64,000 nt of DNA, from contig CAJQUN010000022.1 of NCBI GenBank assembly GCA_907163345.1, forward strand, positions 434,001 to 498,000. Reading direction: 5' to 3'. This stretch comes from Haberlea rhodopensis (lineage: Eukaryota; Streptophyta; Magnoliopsida; Lamiales; Gesneriaceae). The notes below the pieces were generated by a model. That model saw only the letters and a program-made list of their open reading frames with translations, searched no databases and was not told the origin of the DNA. A program made the translations under genes and the position numbers. Position 1 is the first letter of the stretch, and each line of letters starts with the position of its first letter. Shown here one piece after another: positions 11,284 to 22,143 of the stretch.

Positions 11284-13090
11284 TAGACATGGCCGGGGTT
11301 ATAAAGTCGGACCGTAACCAGGTCAACGGGCCGATTACTTGTTGACCCAGTTCGACGGTTCAGAATTTTTTTTTAAATTATTTATTATTTAAAATTAAAT
11401 TATGTTGTTGAGGATTCGAACTCTTGACCTCTGTCATGTATATACAACTTCTTACCACTAAGCTAGTGTCTTAATTGTTTTATTTTAGACAATATAATTA
11501 TATATACTAAAAGACCATATATATTATATGTGTAATACAATAATAACTATTTTATATTGACAAATAAAAATTATCTAAAAAAATATGTTATGCTCTTAAA
11601 TAAATATTATATAATAAAAACATATCTATAACAAATTAAATATAACAAAAATGTTGGATAAATTAATAAGAACTATAAATAGTGGTTGCAAAATAAAATA
11701 TTTTAATAATGAAGCAAACTATTACAAAACAAATATATTATATACCTTTTATAATTATTCTACAAGTACTTTATGCTCATTATTCGATTTACATTATATA
11801 TAATAATAATTAAATAAGTATATCTTAGTTTATCAAAATATGACTTACAATTGAAACTCAATAATGTAATATTTGATTAATCAATAAATATTTTAATAAT
11901 TTACTTATACTGATTTGGGAACAACGTATTGAATGATAATTTACTAACTTTATATTATATAAATTAATAACTCCTAACTTAATATATTTATGATTAATCA
12001 ATGAAATCATCATAAAAATAACTTTACTCGCAATTGTTTCTTATGTAAATTGATAGTGACAAATCTCATTACTGACTTTTTTTAACATAACAAGAACTTT
12101 TGTGTTGTTTTTTATAGACAAATAACAAATAATTCAATGTTATACTCGTCAATTTCATATGTAATTAGTATCATAATTATAAATGTTTAATGTCAATATC
12201 ATTTGCAATTAGTACCAAAGTTGTATACGTTTCATACCAATTTCATAAGTAATTAGTACCAAAATTGTAAATATTTCATACCAATCTCTTTTGCAATTAG
12301 TACCAAAATTGTATAAGTTTCATACCAATTTCATATGTAATTAGTACCATAATTCATACCAATATCATTTTTAATTAGTACCAAAGTTGTATATTTTTCA
12401 TACCAATTTCATATGTAATTAGTATCATAATTGTAAATGTTTCATACCAAATTCTTTTGTAATTAGTAGCAAAGTTGTATAGGTTTCATACGAATTTCAT
12501 ATGTAATTAGTATCATAATTGTAAATGTTTCATAACAATATCATTTGTAATTAGTATCAAAATTATATATGTTTCATACCAATTTCATATGAAATTAGTA
12601 TCGTTAGATAATCAGATTCAATCAATTAAAATGATATTATCTTATTTGTGGTCTCATCGAGTTTGATGAAACAATGAGATAAGTTTTGTAAGATTAATGG
12701 CTTGCGACCTAGAAAATTTCCACTAGATATAATCACTCGTTGAACTCAACATAGAAATTGCTAAATGATTTATATGAATATGGAGAGTTAATGGCAACTT
12801 AAAAAGTTCAAACTCTCCCATCCCCCTTACATTTCCTTTGTTTTTTTTGTTATGATTCTTTTATAGTAAGTTTTAAAATGTTTAAATAAAATTTTAATTT
12901 CAACTTTTTTAATTTAAAAAATATAAGGGTCGAGCCGTAATCGTAACCGGTGGTTAACCGTAACCGACGATTCACGAACCGTAACCGGAACCGTCTACGA
13001 ATGTTACGGTTAAGGGTCGAGCTCTTTTGAACCGTCGAACCGACGGTTTCGAACCGTCAACCGACGGTTCACGAACCGTGGCCATGTCGA
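11284..13090. mobile_element. Non-autonomous hAT element, copy 1 (8-bp TSD TATTATCC)
   Basis: The left end reads TAGACATGGCCGGGGTTATA and the right end, reverse-complemented, TCGACATGGCCACGGTT. Both are flanked by TATTATCC (11276-11283 and 13091-13098), an 8-bp target duplication characteristic of hAT elements. Sub-terminal regions are packed with the ACCGTAACC / GGTTCGA type repeats common in plant hAT elements. No transposase is present; the interior is AT-rich with a 44-bp minisatellite. A third TATTATCC followed by TTAGACATGGCCGTGG stands 29 bp to the left (11247-11275), a partial tandem duplication of the end. Confidence 0.85.
12160..12605. repeat. 44-bp minisatellite inside hAT element copy 1
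   Basis: About ten degenerate head-to-tail units with the core ATTAGTATCATAATTGTAAA followed by TGTTTCATACCAATTTCATATGTA-like sequence. Period is about 44 bp. Units alternate between ACCAAA and ATCATAATT variants. There are no unique spacers, so this is a tandem repeat and not a CRISPR array. Confidence 0.85.
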
Positions 13091-13316
13091 TATTATCCAC
13101 TAAATCCATATCCCTTATAAATATGATTTAACTACCAATTACTCTAATAACTATGAAACTAACTTGACCATTAATTAAACTAATTTGACCACTAATGACC
13201 ACTAATTACACATGACAATTATTGAAGAAATAGTTCAACATATTACCTATAACTGCTACATCTGTGGTCCACATTGGTTTGTGTCTTTGTCGTACGGGCC
13301 TCGCATGTGGACCTAT

Positions 13317-14110
13317 TGGGTCATTATGTACTGGGCTTGTTGATGAAGTGTTGGGCTTGCATCAATTCCTTCCTCTTCGAAATGGGTCTTGCCCTCAAGA
13401 CCCAAATCAGAATGGTATGTAGAAGATTCATTGAATAAAGGACTCCAGTTGTCACCGGTTGGAGCTAACAAGTGAGGACGTGAAGACATTACTGGTTCTG
13501 CTAATTCCCACGTCGCTTCTTCAGCTGGTAATAATTCCTGTACAAGGAACTCCCGAATTTGTTGTCCCTTCTTCCAGAGTGTCCATTATGCCAGTATAAC
13601 TTGAGGGTTGAGAACAATTTTTTCATCAGGATCCATTGAAGGAAGTTGGACTGGTGCTGCTGGTGGATCACCATGGTACAGACGTAGTAGAGAAACATTA
13701 AAAACTGGGTGGATTAGAGAAACATGAAAAACTGGGTGGATGCGGCTGGAAGATGGTAGATCGAGCTTATACGCTACTTCCCCAATGCGACGGATTATTT
13801 GGAAGGGGTCATAGAATCTCCTGGCTAGTTTTTATGAGTTGCGCGGATGAAGAGTAATTTGACGGTAAGCCTATAACTTTTCGTAGCCCAATCCCGATTC
13901 AAATGTTCTTTCTATTCGTTTTTTATTGGCTTGTTGTTACATCCGTTGCCTAGTGGACTGTAGTGTATCTTTGAGCTTGGTAATAATGGCATCTCGGCTA
14001 GAAAGAGGGGTGTCTATGGCAGCATTTGCGCTGGAACCAGGGATGTAGGTGGTCAAGGATGGTGGTGGTCGGGGTCATTTGGATAGCTGAGTGGAAACTT
14101 GTGTTATACC
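13317..14110 (-). pseudogene. Ty3/gypsy pol relic, integrase C-terminus (left part, split by copia array)
   Basis: On the minus strand the translation includes RRIGEVAYKLDLPSSSRIHP, then VFHVSLLRLYHGDPP and a chromodomain-like QVILAQWTLW...EEATWELAE, the usual end of plant chromovirus-type integrases. It is preceded by TKLKDTLQSTRQRM-like sequence. Stops and frame changes are frequent (for example near 13820 and 13935). The reading continues at 29182 on the far side of the copia array, so the array inserted into this element. The pol end lies near 13317. I could not define the gypsy LTR. Confidence 0.85.
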
Positions 14111-15120
14111 TGTAAGGAATCCAACATGCAAATACGCAGCGGAAATAAAATAATTTTGGATTCCAAACCGAGGACCTATACGGAGTTAATCATATCGGGG
14201 TGAAAAGAATCATACCATTGTAGCGTGTTTGAGCCGAATCCCACGAAGTAGCACGTCCAACGCGTCCTCGAGTCAGTAGCAAAACTTTTCAAGTTATGCC
14301 TCTACGGTATCCACACGATTATGTCGATGAAGGGATGTTGAAGAACAAGTTGCTAGACTTGATCTTCAACCAGAAAGTGACGAACCACCCAAAAGATGAC
14401 GGTGGCCGTGTCTACACTTTTTGTCTGCTAGGTTTAGGGTGCTAGTTAATTCACAATTAACATCTGACCCTATTAACCTAATGACCAAGTATATATATAC
14501 AGGAAGGTGGTGGCTAGTTAAACCGTAGGCTTTCGAAAAGCCCAAAACCACTTTCTTAGTTATATCTATAGCCTATTATATATATATATATCATTATATA
14601 TATATATTTATATGGCCCGATAGATTATATGTATGTATATATAATATTTTATGATTAAGACTCTTCTTAATCAAATTAATTCATCCAATGAATTTTATCT
14701 ACCCTTTATCGATTTAATCTTTTGTGCGACCCGTTAGGATTTTGCAACGTTGGCAGTGGCATAAAATCTAATTTTATGTCACAAGCAATGAGCGGTATCT
14801 AGCAACACATCAAGGCTACCCAAATTACAAGAATGTCATTGACTCGACATAACCTATGGCATGTGATAATATTAACCATGTAACTTAATCCATTTGTCCT
14901 ATGTGTTTAGATTAAACACGAGTCATGGAATAGTCATACTTGACTAGGGACAATCTTTAAGAATAATACAATATTATTCTAAGGACATTAACATATATAT
15001 AAATTCATATTACACAGATACTGGAATAATATATAATAATGAATTGCCTTTATTAAAATCATATTACATTGTATGCCAAAATCAATCATCTAATGAGTTG
15101 TCTTAGGGCATATCCAAACA
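14111..15120 (-). repeat. Copia LTR-A (3' LTR of unit 1, internally deleted)
   Basis: On the minus strand it begins TGTTTGGATATGCCCTAAG and ends ...CCTTACA. It matches LTR-B and LTR-C but lacks about 508 bp: sequence jumps at 14939 from TAGTCATAC to TTGACTAGGG. In LTR-B these two points are 21440 and about 21948. A short ATACT-like match at both points suggests deletion by short-repeat recombination. Confidence 0.88.
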
Positions 15121-15135
15121 AATCTCCCACTTGCA

Positions 15136-16590
15136 CTAAGACCAATCAAACATGTACTTAATGCCTAAAGATCTAGTATGACGATCATGCTTCTGCTGTG
15201 ACAGAGGTTTCGTCAGTGGGTCAGATACATTATCATCAGTTGGTACTTTGCATATTTTCACATCTCCTCTTTCAACGATTTCTCGAATGAAATGAAAGCG
15301 TCGTAGTATGTGTTTGGATCGCTGGTGAGATCTGGGTTCCTTAGCCAATGCGATGGCTCCATTGTTGTCACAATAGAGTTCAATCGGATCTAGAATGCTA
15401 GGCATAATCCCAAGCTCAGAAATGAACTTCTTGATCCAAACGGCTTCCTTTGCTGCATCTGAGGCAGCAATATACTCAGCTTCTGTTGTAGAATCGGCTA
15501 CTGTCTCTTGCTTTGAACTCTTCCAGCTCACAGCAGCTCCATTTAGGCAAAACACATAACCTGATTGCGATCGGAAATCATCCTTGTCGGTTTGGAAGCT
15601 TGCGTCCGTGTAACCTATTACATTGAGTTCTTCCTCACCTCCATAAATCAAGAATGTATCCTTAGTTCTTCTCAAGTACTTCAGGATATTCTTGACAGCG
15701 ATCCAATGACATTCACCTGGATCAACTTGATATCTGCTCGTCATGCTCAAAGCATACGAGACATCGGGACGAGTACATATCATGGCATACATGATAGATC
15801 CAATAGCTGACGCGCATGGAATCTTACTCATGCATTGTCTCTCATCTTGTGTTGAAGGACACTGATCCTTCGAGAGATATATTCCATGTGTCATAGGCAC
15901 GAATCCTTTCTTTGATTCTTGCATACTAAACCGCTTTAGCACTTTATCTATGTATGTACTTTGACTTAGGCCAAGTAATCTTCTTGATCTATCTCTATAG
16001 ATCTTGATACCTAACACGTAGGTGGCTTCACCCAAGTCTTTCATAGAAAAGCAATTCCCTAGCCAAATCTTCACAGATTGCAAGGCAGGGATATCATTTC
16101 CAATGAGAAGTATGTCATATACATACAACACTAGAAAGATAATTATGCTCCCACTGACCTTCTTGTAGACACAAGGTTCATCTACGTTCTTGATGAAACC
16201 AAACTCTTTGATTGCATCATCAAAACGAAGATTCCAACTCCGAGAAGCTTGCTTCAATCCATAAATGGATCGTTGTAGCTTGCATATCTTTCCAGCATCT
16301 TTTGGATTGACAAAACCCTCGGGTTGTGTCATGTACACATCCTCAAGTAAATTTCGATTAAGGAAAGCAGTTTTGACATCCATATGCCAGATTTCATAAT
16401 CATGAAATGCAGTTATTGCAAGTAAGATCCTAATGGATTTAACCATGGCAACTGGTGAAAAAGTTTCATCATAGTCAATACCATGAATTTGTTTGAAACC
16501 TTTTGCTACCAGTCGACCTTTAAAGGTTTGTACATTACCATCCATGTCGGTCTTCTTCTTGAAAATCCATTTGCACCCTATGGGTCTCAC
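15136..16590 (-). pseudogene. Copia unit 1: reverse transcriptase-RNase H
   Basis: A long open stretch of 484 codons. It starts in the RT fingers (MRPIGCKWIFKKKTD), passes FKGRLVAKGF and WHMDVKTAFLNRNLLEDVYM, and ends in RNase H (YTDASFQTDKDD, TEAEYIAASDA, YCDNNGAIALAKEP) with a stop near the 3' LTR. The catalytic box, normally YVDD, reads YVYD, so an aspartate needed for polymerisation is lost. The frame with integrase is broken at about 16590. Homology to unit 2 is very high over the same stretch, where the box is YVDD. Confidence 0.88.
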
Positions 16591-17916
16591 CCTTCAGGTG
16601 GGTCAACCAAAGTCCATACTTGGTTTGCATACATGGATTCCATTTCAGATTTCATGGCCTCTTGCCATTTCTCAGAATCAGTGCCCATTATAGCTTCTTG
16701 ATAAGATGACGGCTCATCCTCATCAATAAGTAGTAAGTCACCTTGTTGAGTCACAAGAAATCCATATCTCTGTGGCTCCCGGTGTTCTCTTACAGACCTA
16801 CGCTGGGCTTGTGTCTCTTGAGCAGGCACTTCATCCACATTGCTCTGTTTCCATCTCAATATCAAGTTCTATATGTCTCCCACTGGTTTCTCTAGAAATA
16901 AATTCTCTTTCAAGAAAGACACCAGTCCGAGCAACAACCACTTTGTTCTCGGTGGGATAATAGAAATAGTATCCTTTTAGTTTCCTTAGGATACCCCACA
17001 AATAAACACTTATCAGATTTGGGTCCAAGTTTGTTAGAGGCGTGACGTCTCACGAAAGCCTCACAACCCCAAATCTTCATAAAAGACATACTAGGACGTT
17101 TCCCACTCCATATCTCATATGTTGTCTTTTCCACTGATTTAGATGGAACACGGTGTAGTATGAATATTGCTGTTTCTAAAGCATGTCCCCAAAAGGATAT
17201 CGGAAGATCTGCATGACTCATCATTGATCGAACCATGTCCAACAAGGTTCGATTCCTCCTTTTGGAGACACCATGCCATTGTGGAGTATACGGAGGAGTG
17301 AGTTGTGGGACTATCCCACACTCCTTTAGATATTCATGAAACTCTTGGCTTAGGTATTCACCTCCTCGATCTGATTGGATGTTTTTGATACTTTTACCAA
17401 GTTGGTTTGTACTTCATTCTTGAAATCCTTGAACTTTTCAAAGGTTTCATGCTTATGTTTCATAAGATACACATACCCATATCTACTGAAGTCATCAGTA
17501 AATGTAACGAAGTATTGAAAACCACCTCTAGCATGTGTGCTTATTGGTCCACATACATCACTATGTATGAGACTCAATAAATCATTTGTCCTTTCAACAT
17601 GTCCCTTGAAATGAGCTTTAGTCATCTTGCCCATTAAACAAGATTCGCGTGTTTCATATGATTCAAAATCAAATGAATCCAATACTCCATCCTTATGAAG
17701 TTTTGATATGCGATACTCGTTTATATGGCCCAAGCGACAATGCCAGAGATAAGTTGGATTAGAATCATTATTCTTAATCCTTTTAGTATTTATGTTATAG
17801 ACAGGCATATCAAGATTTAATATATAAAGACCATTAATCATTTGTGCATTAGCATAAAACATATCATTTAATAAATGGAGCAACAATTGTCCTTTATAAT
17901 AAATGAAAATCCACAC
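16587..17916 (-). pseudogene. Copia unit 1: integrase and RT N-terminus, frameshifted
   Basis: The translation in several frames gives the integrase zinc region (HCRLGHINEYRISKLH... with RESCLMGK), HSDVCGPIS and the core, then LVGHGS-like shadow readings where the frame slips, and the SYQEAIMGTDSEKWQEAMKS segment leading into RT. The zinc motif is damaged: unit 2 reads CESC where this copy reads RESC. A segment of about 45 bp around 16860 found in unit 2 is missing. At least three frame changes separate the open pieces (near 16860, 16970 and 17370), so no integrase can be made. Confidence 0.85.
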
Positions 17917-18400
17917 TTGTCCAAATAAGAAATAGAAATAATGTTTTTAGTAATCGACGACACAAAATAAATTCTTTTAAATCTAAAATTAAGCCAGAAG
18001 GCAAAGATAATGAATAATCTCCTATTGCTAATGCAGCAACTCTTGCTCCATTTCCAACTCGGAGATCAACCTCGCCTTTCGCCAACAACCTACTCCTTTT
18101 GAGATCCTGCACATTAACACAAATGTGAGAACCACATCCAGTATCTAATACTCATGATGAAGAAGTGGATAAATTGACTTCTATAATAAAAATACCTGAA
18201 GTGAAAGTCACACTTCCCTTCGTCTTCTTAAGATCCTCCAGATAAACTTTGCAATTTCTTTTCCAATGTCCGGTCTCACCGCAATGGAAATAGTTCCCCT
18301 CTTTTGCCACTCCTCCCTTTGGCTTTAGTGCAGAAGCATGTGGCTTAGACTTAACAAGGACTTTCTTGTTCTTCTTGTAGCCTTTAGCTTTAGTCTTTCA
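17894..18400 (-). pseudogene. Copia unit 1: zinc knuckle and protease remnant
   Basis: Corresponds to unit 2 24846-25450. The zinc knuckle reads NYFHCGETGHW, with Tyr in place of the first Cys. The protease active region is cut by a TGA where unit 2 has Trp just before VLDTGCGSH (about 18150). VQDLKRSRLLAKGEVDLRVG follows. Both point changes are G-to-A on the coding strand, compatible with decay by deamination of methylated cytosine. Confidence 0.8.
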
Positions 18401-18406
18401 TTTGCT

Positions 18407-19057
18407 CTAATTATTCATAATAAGAACATTTGTAGGCTTAGACTTCTTGATGTTAGCTTCAAAAGTTCTCAGCATGCCAAGCAACTGTGGTAGAGTCTTT
18501 TCAATTTCAATCATATTGTAATTGAAGACAAATTGACTGAAGCTTTCAGGCAACGATTGCAAGATCACGTCAGTGGCCAACTCTTGGTCCAATGGAAAAC
18601 CCAGCTTCTCCAAATTCTCAATGTACCCAATCATCTTGAGTACATGAGTTCCAACTAGACTTCCTTCTACCATTCTACACTGGAATAACGCTTTAGAGAC
18701 GTCATACCTCTCTTGTCTTGCTTGTTGTTGGTACAGTTGCTTTAGGTGCTCGATCATATCGAACGCCTCCATTTCCTCATGTTTCTTCTGAAGCTCAGAG
18801 TTCATGGTGGCAAGCATAAGGCACCCAACATCAAGTGCGTCATTTTGATTCTTTTTGTAAGCATCTCTATCGGCTTTAGCAGCCGTCAAGGGAGATTCCT
18901 CAGCAGGTAAGGGTTCCTCTAGGACATATTGATTTTTCTTTTGTTTGAGGACGATCCTCAAATTCCTATACCAATCTAGGAAATTTGTCCCATTTAATTT
19001 GTCCTTCTCAAGGACCGATCGCGATGAAAATGTGCTTGTAACATTGTTTGATGCCAT
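18407..19057 (-). pseudogene. Copia unit 1: gag
   Basis: A 216-codon open frame beginning MASNNVTSTFSSRSVLEKDK with the UBN2/gag-type core (LNGTNFLDWYRNLRIVLKQ ... DVILQSLPESFSQFVFNYN). This is the nucleocapsid precursor of plant copia elements. It stops after KPTNVLIMNN, before the zinc knuckle, so it is separated from the rest by a premature stop. It is the better preserved of the two gag copies. Confidence 0.85.
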
Positions 19058-20126
19058 GGATATCTACAATATAAATATGCAAAATAAGTTTATGATATTA
19101 ATCATTTAATGAGGTCTTATATTAAATGACACTCCCACTATTTGTTTTAAAATTATCAACCCTCGAAAACATAGTGGGCCAAGATCGATATTTCACCTAA
19201 TCATGAGTTAGCTTTGGCTAATCACCCAAGACTCGGTTATTTAGGTAGACAACACTTTGTCAATTACATCACATGTAATTCTTGGATGGTTGGACGAACA
19301 GCACTTGGTTCAAATTTATCTAATGAATTATTATCCAACCCCATGCCTCTAGGTTCCCAATCCTATTGAGATAACGCTAGTTAAGTCGAACCCAAATTTT
19401 AAAATAACATGGATATCACTTTTATCCTTTCGTGCCATACTAAGATTGTCACGATGCTTTGCTTTGGCAAACCCATCTTGACGAGTATTTTTAATTGGAA
19501 GGCATCTAAAACTTAATATTATATGAGGGATTTATTGATCTCGTGATTTTATTAATATTCAAAATATGTCTGGTACATATACATATATACATATCTACAT
19601 ATATGTATATCAAGCATCAATATTAAATAAAACGATAAACATGCATCACATACATCAACATAAAATAAACGTGACATGGTTATAGCCCCAACTAATGTTT
19701 TTCTCAAGCCAACCTAAGGGTAACTTCTCCAAGCACCTCTTTGGTCCTCTTGTGAATGGCCTCCTCGTCCCGGCACCATGGTCCATCTTCATTGATCTCC
19801 ATCAATACAATTCTAACTATACTATATAACAATTACATGATATAGAGAATTCCTCGAGTTACATTCGAGGGGGAGCATAGGGGAGGGAATACAATCAGAA
19901 AAAATAGAGAAGGTACGACACACAGGCCGTATTAAAATTACAATCATTCACAAAATTCCTATCTAATAGGTCATAGGTCTACAACCATTCACCATGCTCA
20001 AACAACACATAAAACATACTAGGACATCATAACCATTAATGAATTAAATTCTAAAAATATTAAAATTTAATTCTATGTCCATAAATTGTAATAATATTTT
20101 GAAAAGAAAAAAAAAAATATTGCACG

Positions 20127-20400
20127 CTCGGGTCGGACACCGCCCAGCCATGGTCGGTCGCCCGCCCAGCCAGGTCGGTCCCCCGCCTGGACATGGGCGG
20201 TCCCCAGCCCAGCCTTGGGCGGTCGCCCTCTTGGCCTTGGGCAGTCACCCGCCCAGCCATGGGCGGTCGCCCGCCCATGCGTTGGCGCGTTCGCCCGCCT
20301 TGCGATCTCCGTCCGCCCGACTTTCGGGCTACGGTCGCATGCCTTGCTTGCTACTTTCGCCCGACTATTGAGCTACGTTCGCCCGCCTTGCTAGAGTCAG
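20127..20400. repeat. GC-rich minisatellite in the copia unit 1 leader
   Basis: A sharply GC-rich island inside otherwise AT-rich DNA. It is built from about 20-23-bp units such as GCCCGCCCAGCCATGGGCGG, followed by looser CGCCCGCCTTGC / GAGCTACGTT repeats. Units contain the palindromic core GCCCAxCCATGGGC, so each can fold. It lies between the primer binding site and gag. Unit number and order differ from the tract in unit 2 (27209-27465). Confidence 0.85.
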
Positions 20401-20582
20401 TAGCACACACATATGTGTCTTATACACAATTAATATATCATATATATTTTATGATTATTTCCACACACATATCTCATATATTGATTATAACATATCTAAT
20501 ATGTTATTAAAGTTTCGATTAGCATGTAAGCAATAATTCAAAACATGATAAAACAATTATCACATAACCCCGATATTACACA

Positions 20583-20594
20583 GCTCTGATACCA
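20583..20594 (-). promoter_or_regulatory. Primer binding site of copia unit 1
   Basis: Read on the minus strand, TGGTATCAGAGC, complementary to the 3' end of initiator tRNA-Met. It starts one base inside the middle LTR, exactly where first-strand synthesis is primed in plant copia elements. Confidence 0.9.
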
Positions 20595-20595
20595 C

Positions 20596-21073
20596 TGTAA
20601 GGTATCCAACATGCAAATAAGCAGCGGAAATAAAATAATTTTGGATTCCAAACCGAGGACCTATACGGAGTTAATCATATCGGGGTGAAAAGAATCATAC
20701 CCTTGTAGCGTGTTTGAGCTGAATCCCACGAAGTAGCACGTCCAACGCGTCCTCGAGTCAGTAGCAAAACTTTTCAAGTTATGCCTCTACGGTATCCACA
20801 CGATTATGTCGATGAAGGGATGTTGAAGAACAAGTTGCTAGACTTGATCTTCAACCAGAAAGTGACGAACCACCCAAAAGATGACGGCGGCCGTGTCTAC
20901 ACTTTTTGTCTGCTAGGTTCAGGGTGCTAGTTAATTCACAATTAACGTCTGACCCTATTAACCTAATGACCAAGTATATATATACAGGAAGGTGGTGGCT
21001 AGTTAAACCTTAGGCTTTCGAAAAGCCCAAAACCACTTTCTTAATTATATCTATAGCATATTATATATATATC

Positions 21074-21114
<41 letters not shown>

Positions 21115-22128
21115 GGCCCGATAGATTATATGTATGTATATATAATATTTTATGATTAAGACTCTTCTTAATCAAATTAATTCATCCAATGAATTTTATC
21201 TACCCTTTATCGATTTAATCTTTTGTGCGACCCGTTAGGATTTTGCAACGTTGGCAGTGGCATAAATTCTAATTTTATGTCACAAGCAATGAGCGGTATC
21301 TAGCAACACATCAAGGCTACCCAAATTACAAGAATGTCATTGACTCGACATAACCTATGGCATGTGATAATATTAACCATGTAACTTAATCCATTTGTCC
21401 TATGTGTTTAGATTAAACACGAGTCATGGAATAGTCATACTCGTATAGTTCAATCTTTTATTTCTTGATCCCCAAGCTGACTAGAATAACGAATAAGCTC
21501 GATATCACATATCGACTCATTCGAGCATGGTCATGCATTTTAGTCTCACTTGATCAAGGGCCCAAACACTTCTCCTGTTATATAGGAGGGACAAATCCTA
21601 TATTGATCACTCAACATCCCTCTACATAATTTGTGGTGTATCCAATGAATGTCTTTATAGTTTACCATGTTACAGGTAACGTTTGACAATATCAAGATAC
21701 ACAACTCCTTATGTTGAGATCTCTGGTGATCTCAAGTCGTAAGGATTACATACATTATTATCACTATGAGAATTCCTTATGACGTTCATATAACTATCCA
21801 TGTAGCATTCTCATGGTGGGTCTGTCCAGTACATCGTTCTCTAACATGCACCCATGTGTTGATTTGATATCTCATATACATGAACAATTCATCAATCAAT
21901 ACATACTAGCCTCAATGCATTATCATTATCCTTATTCATGATAATACTTGACTAGGGACAATCTTTAAGAATAATACAATATTATTCTAAGGACATTAAC
22001 ATATATATAAATTCATATTACACAGATACTGGAATAATATATAATAATGAATTGCCTTTATTAAAATCATATTACATTGTATGCCAAAATCAATCATCTA
22101 ATGAGTTGTCTTAGGGCATATCCAAACA
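20596..22128 (-). repeat. Copia LTR-B (shared: 5' LTR of unit 1 and 3' LTR of unit 2)
   Basis: A full-length LTR of 1533 bp, TGTTTGGATATG... to ...GATACCTTACA on the minus strand. One side has the unit 1 primer binding site and the other the purine tract of unit 2. An (AT)n run sits near 21060-21110. No short duplication borders it, as expected for an internal LTR of a recombined array. Confidence 0.9.
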
Positions 22129-22143
22129 AATCTCCCACTTGCA

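Larger units (their letters stand above)
8448..13167. repeat. Segmental duplication, copy 1 (partner 39165-44300, direct orientation)
   Basis: Near-identical sequence runs from ATATCTGGGTA at about 8450 (39167 in copy 2) to AACTAACTTGA ending at 13167 (44300). It contains carrier exons 1-4, the upstream region and a whole hAT element. Differences are mostly single bases plus three larger indels: about 17 bp in exon 4, about 190 bp in an intron (present only in copy 2, near 39626-39812) and a 206-bp insertion in copy 2 (42963-43168). Flanking sequence is unrelated on both sides. Confidence 0.9.

Noticed and set aside
12160..12605. Regularly spaced repeats resembling a CRISPR array
   Set aside because: Units are contiguous and degenerate, with no unique spacers and no cas genes, in plant nuclear DNA. 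It is a minisatellite inside a hAT element.
20075..20510. Overlapping open frames on both strands with Pro/Arg/Gly-rich products (also 27133-27600)
   Set aside because: They arise from the GC-rich repeat, which lacks stop codons in several frames. There is no start context, domain or conservation of frame between units.
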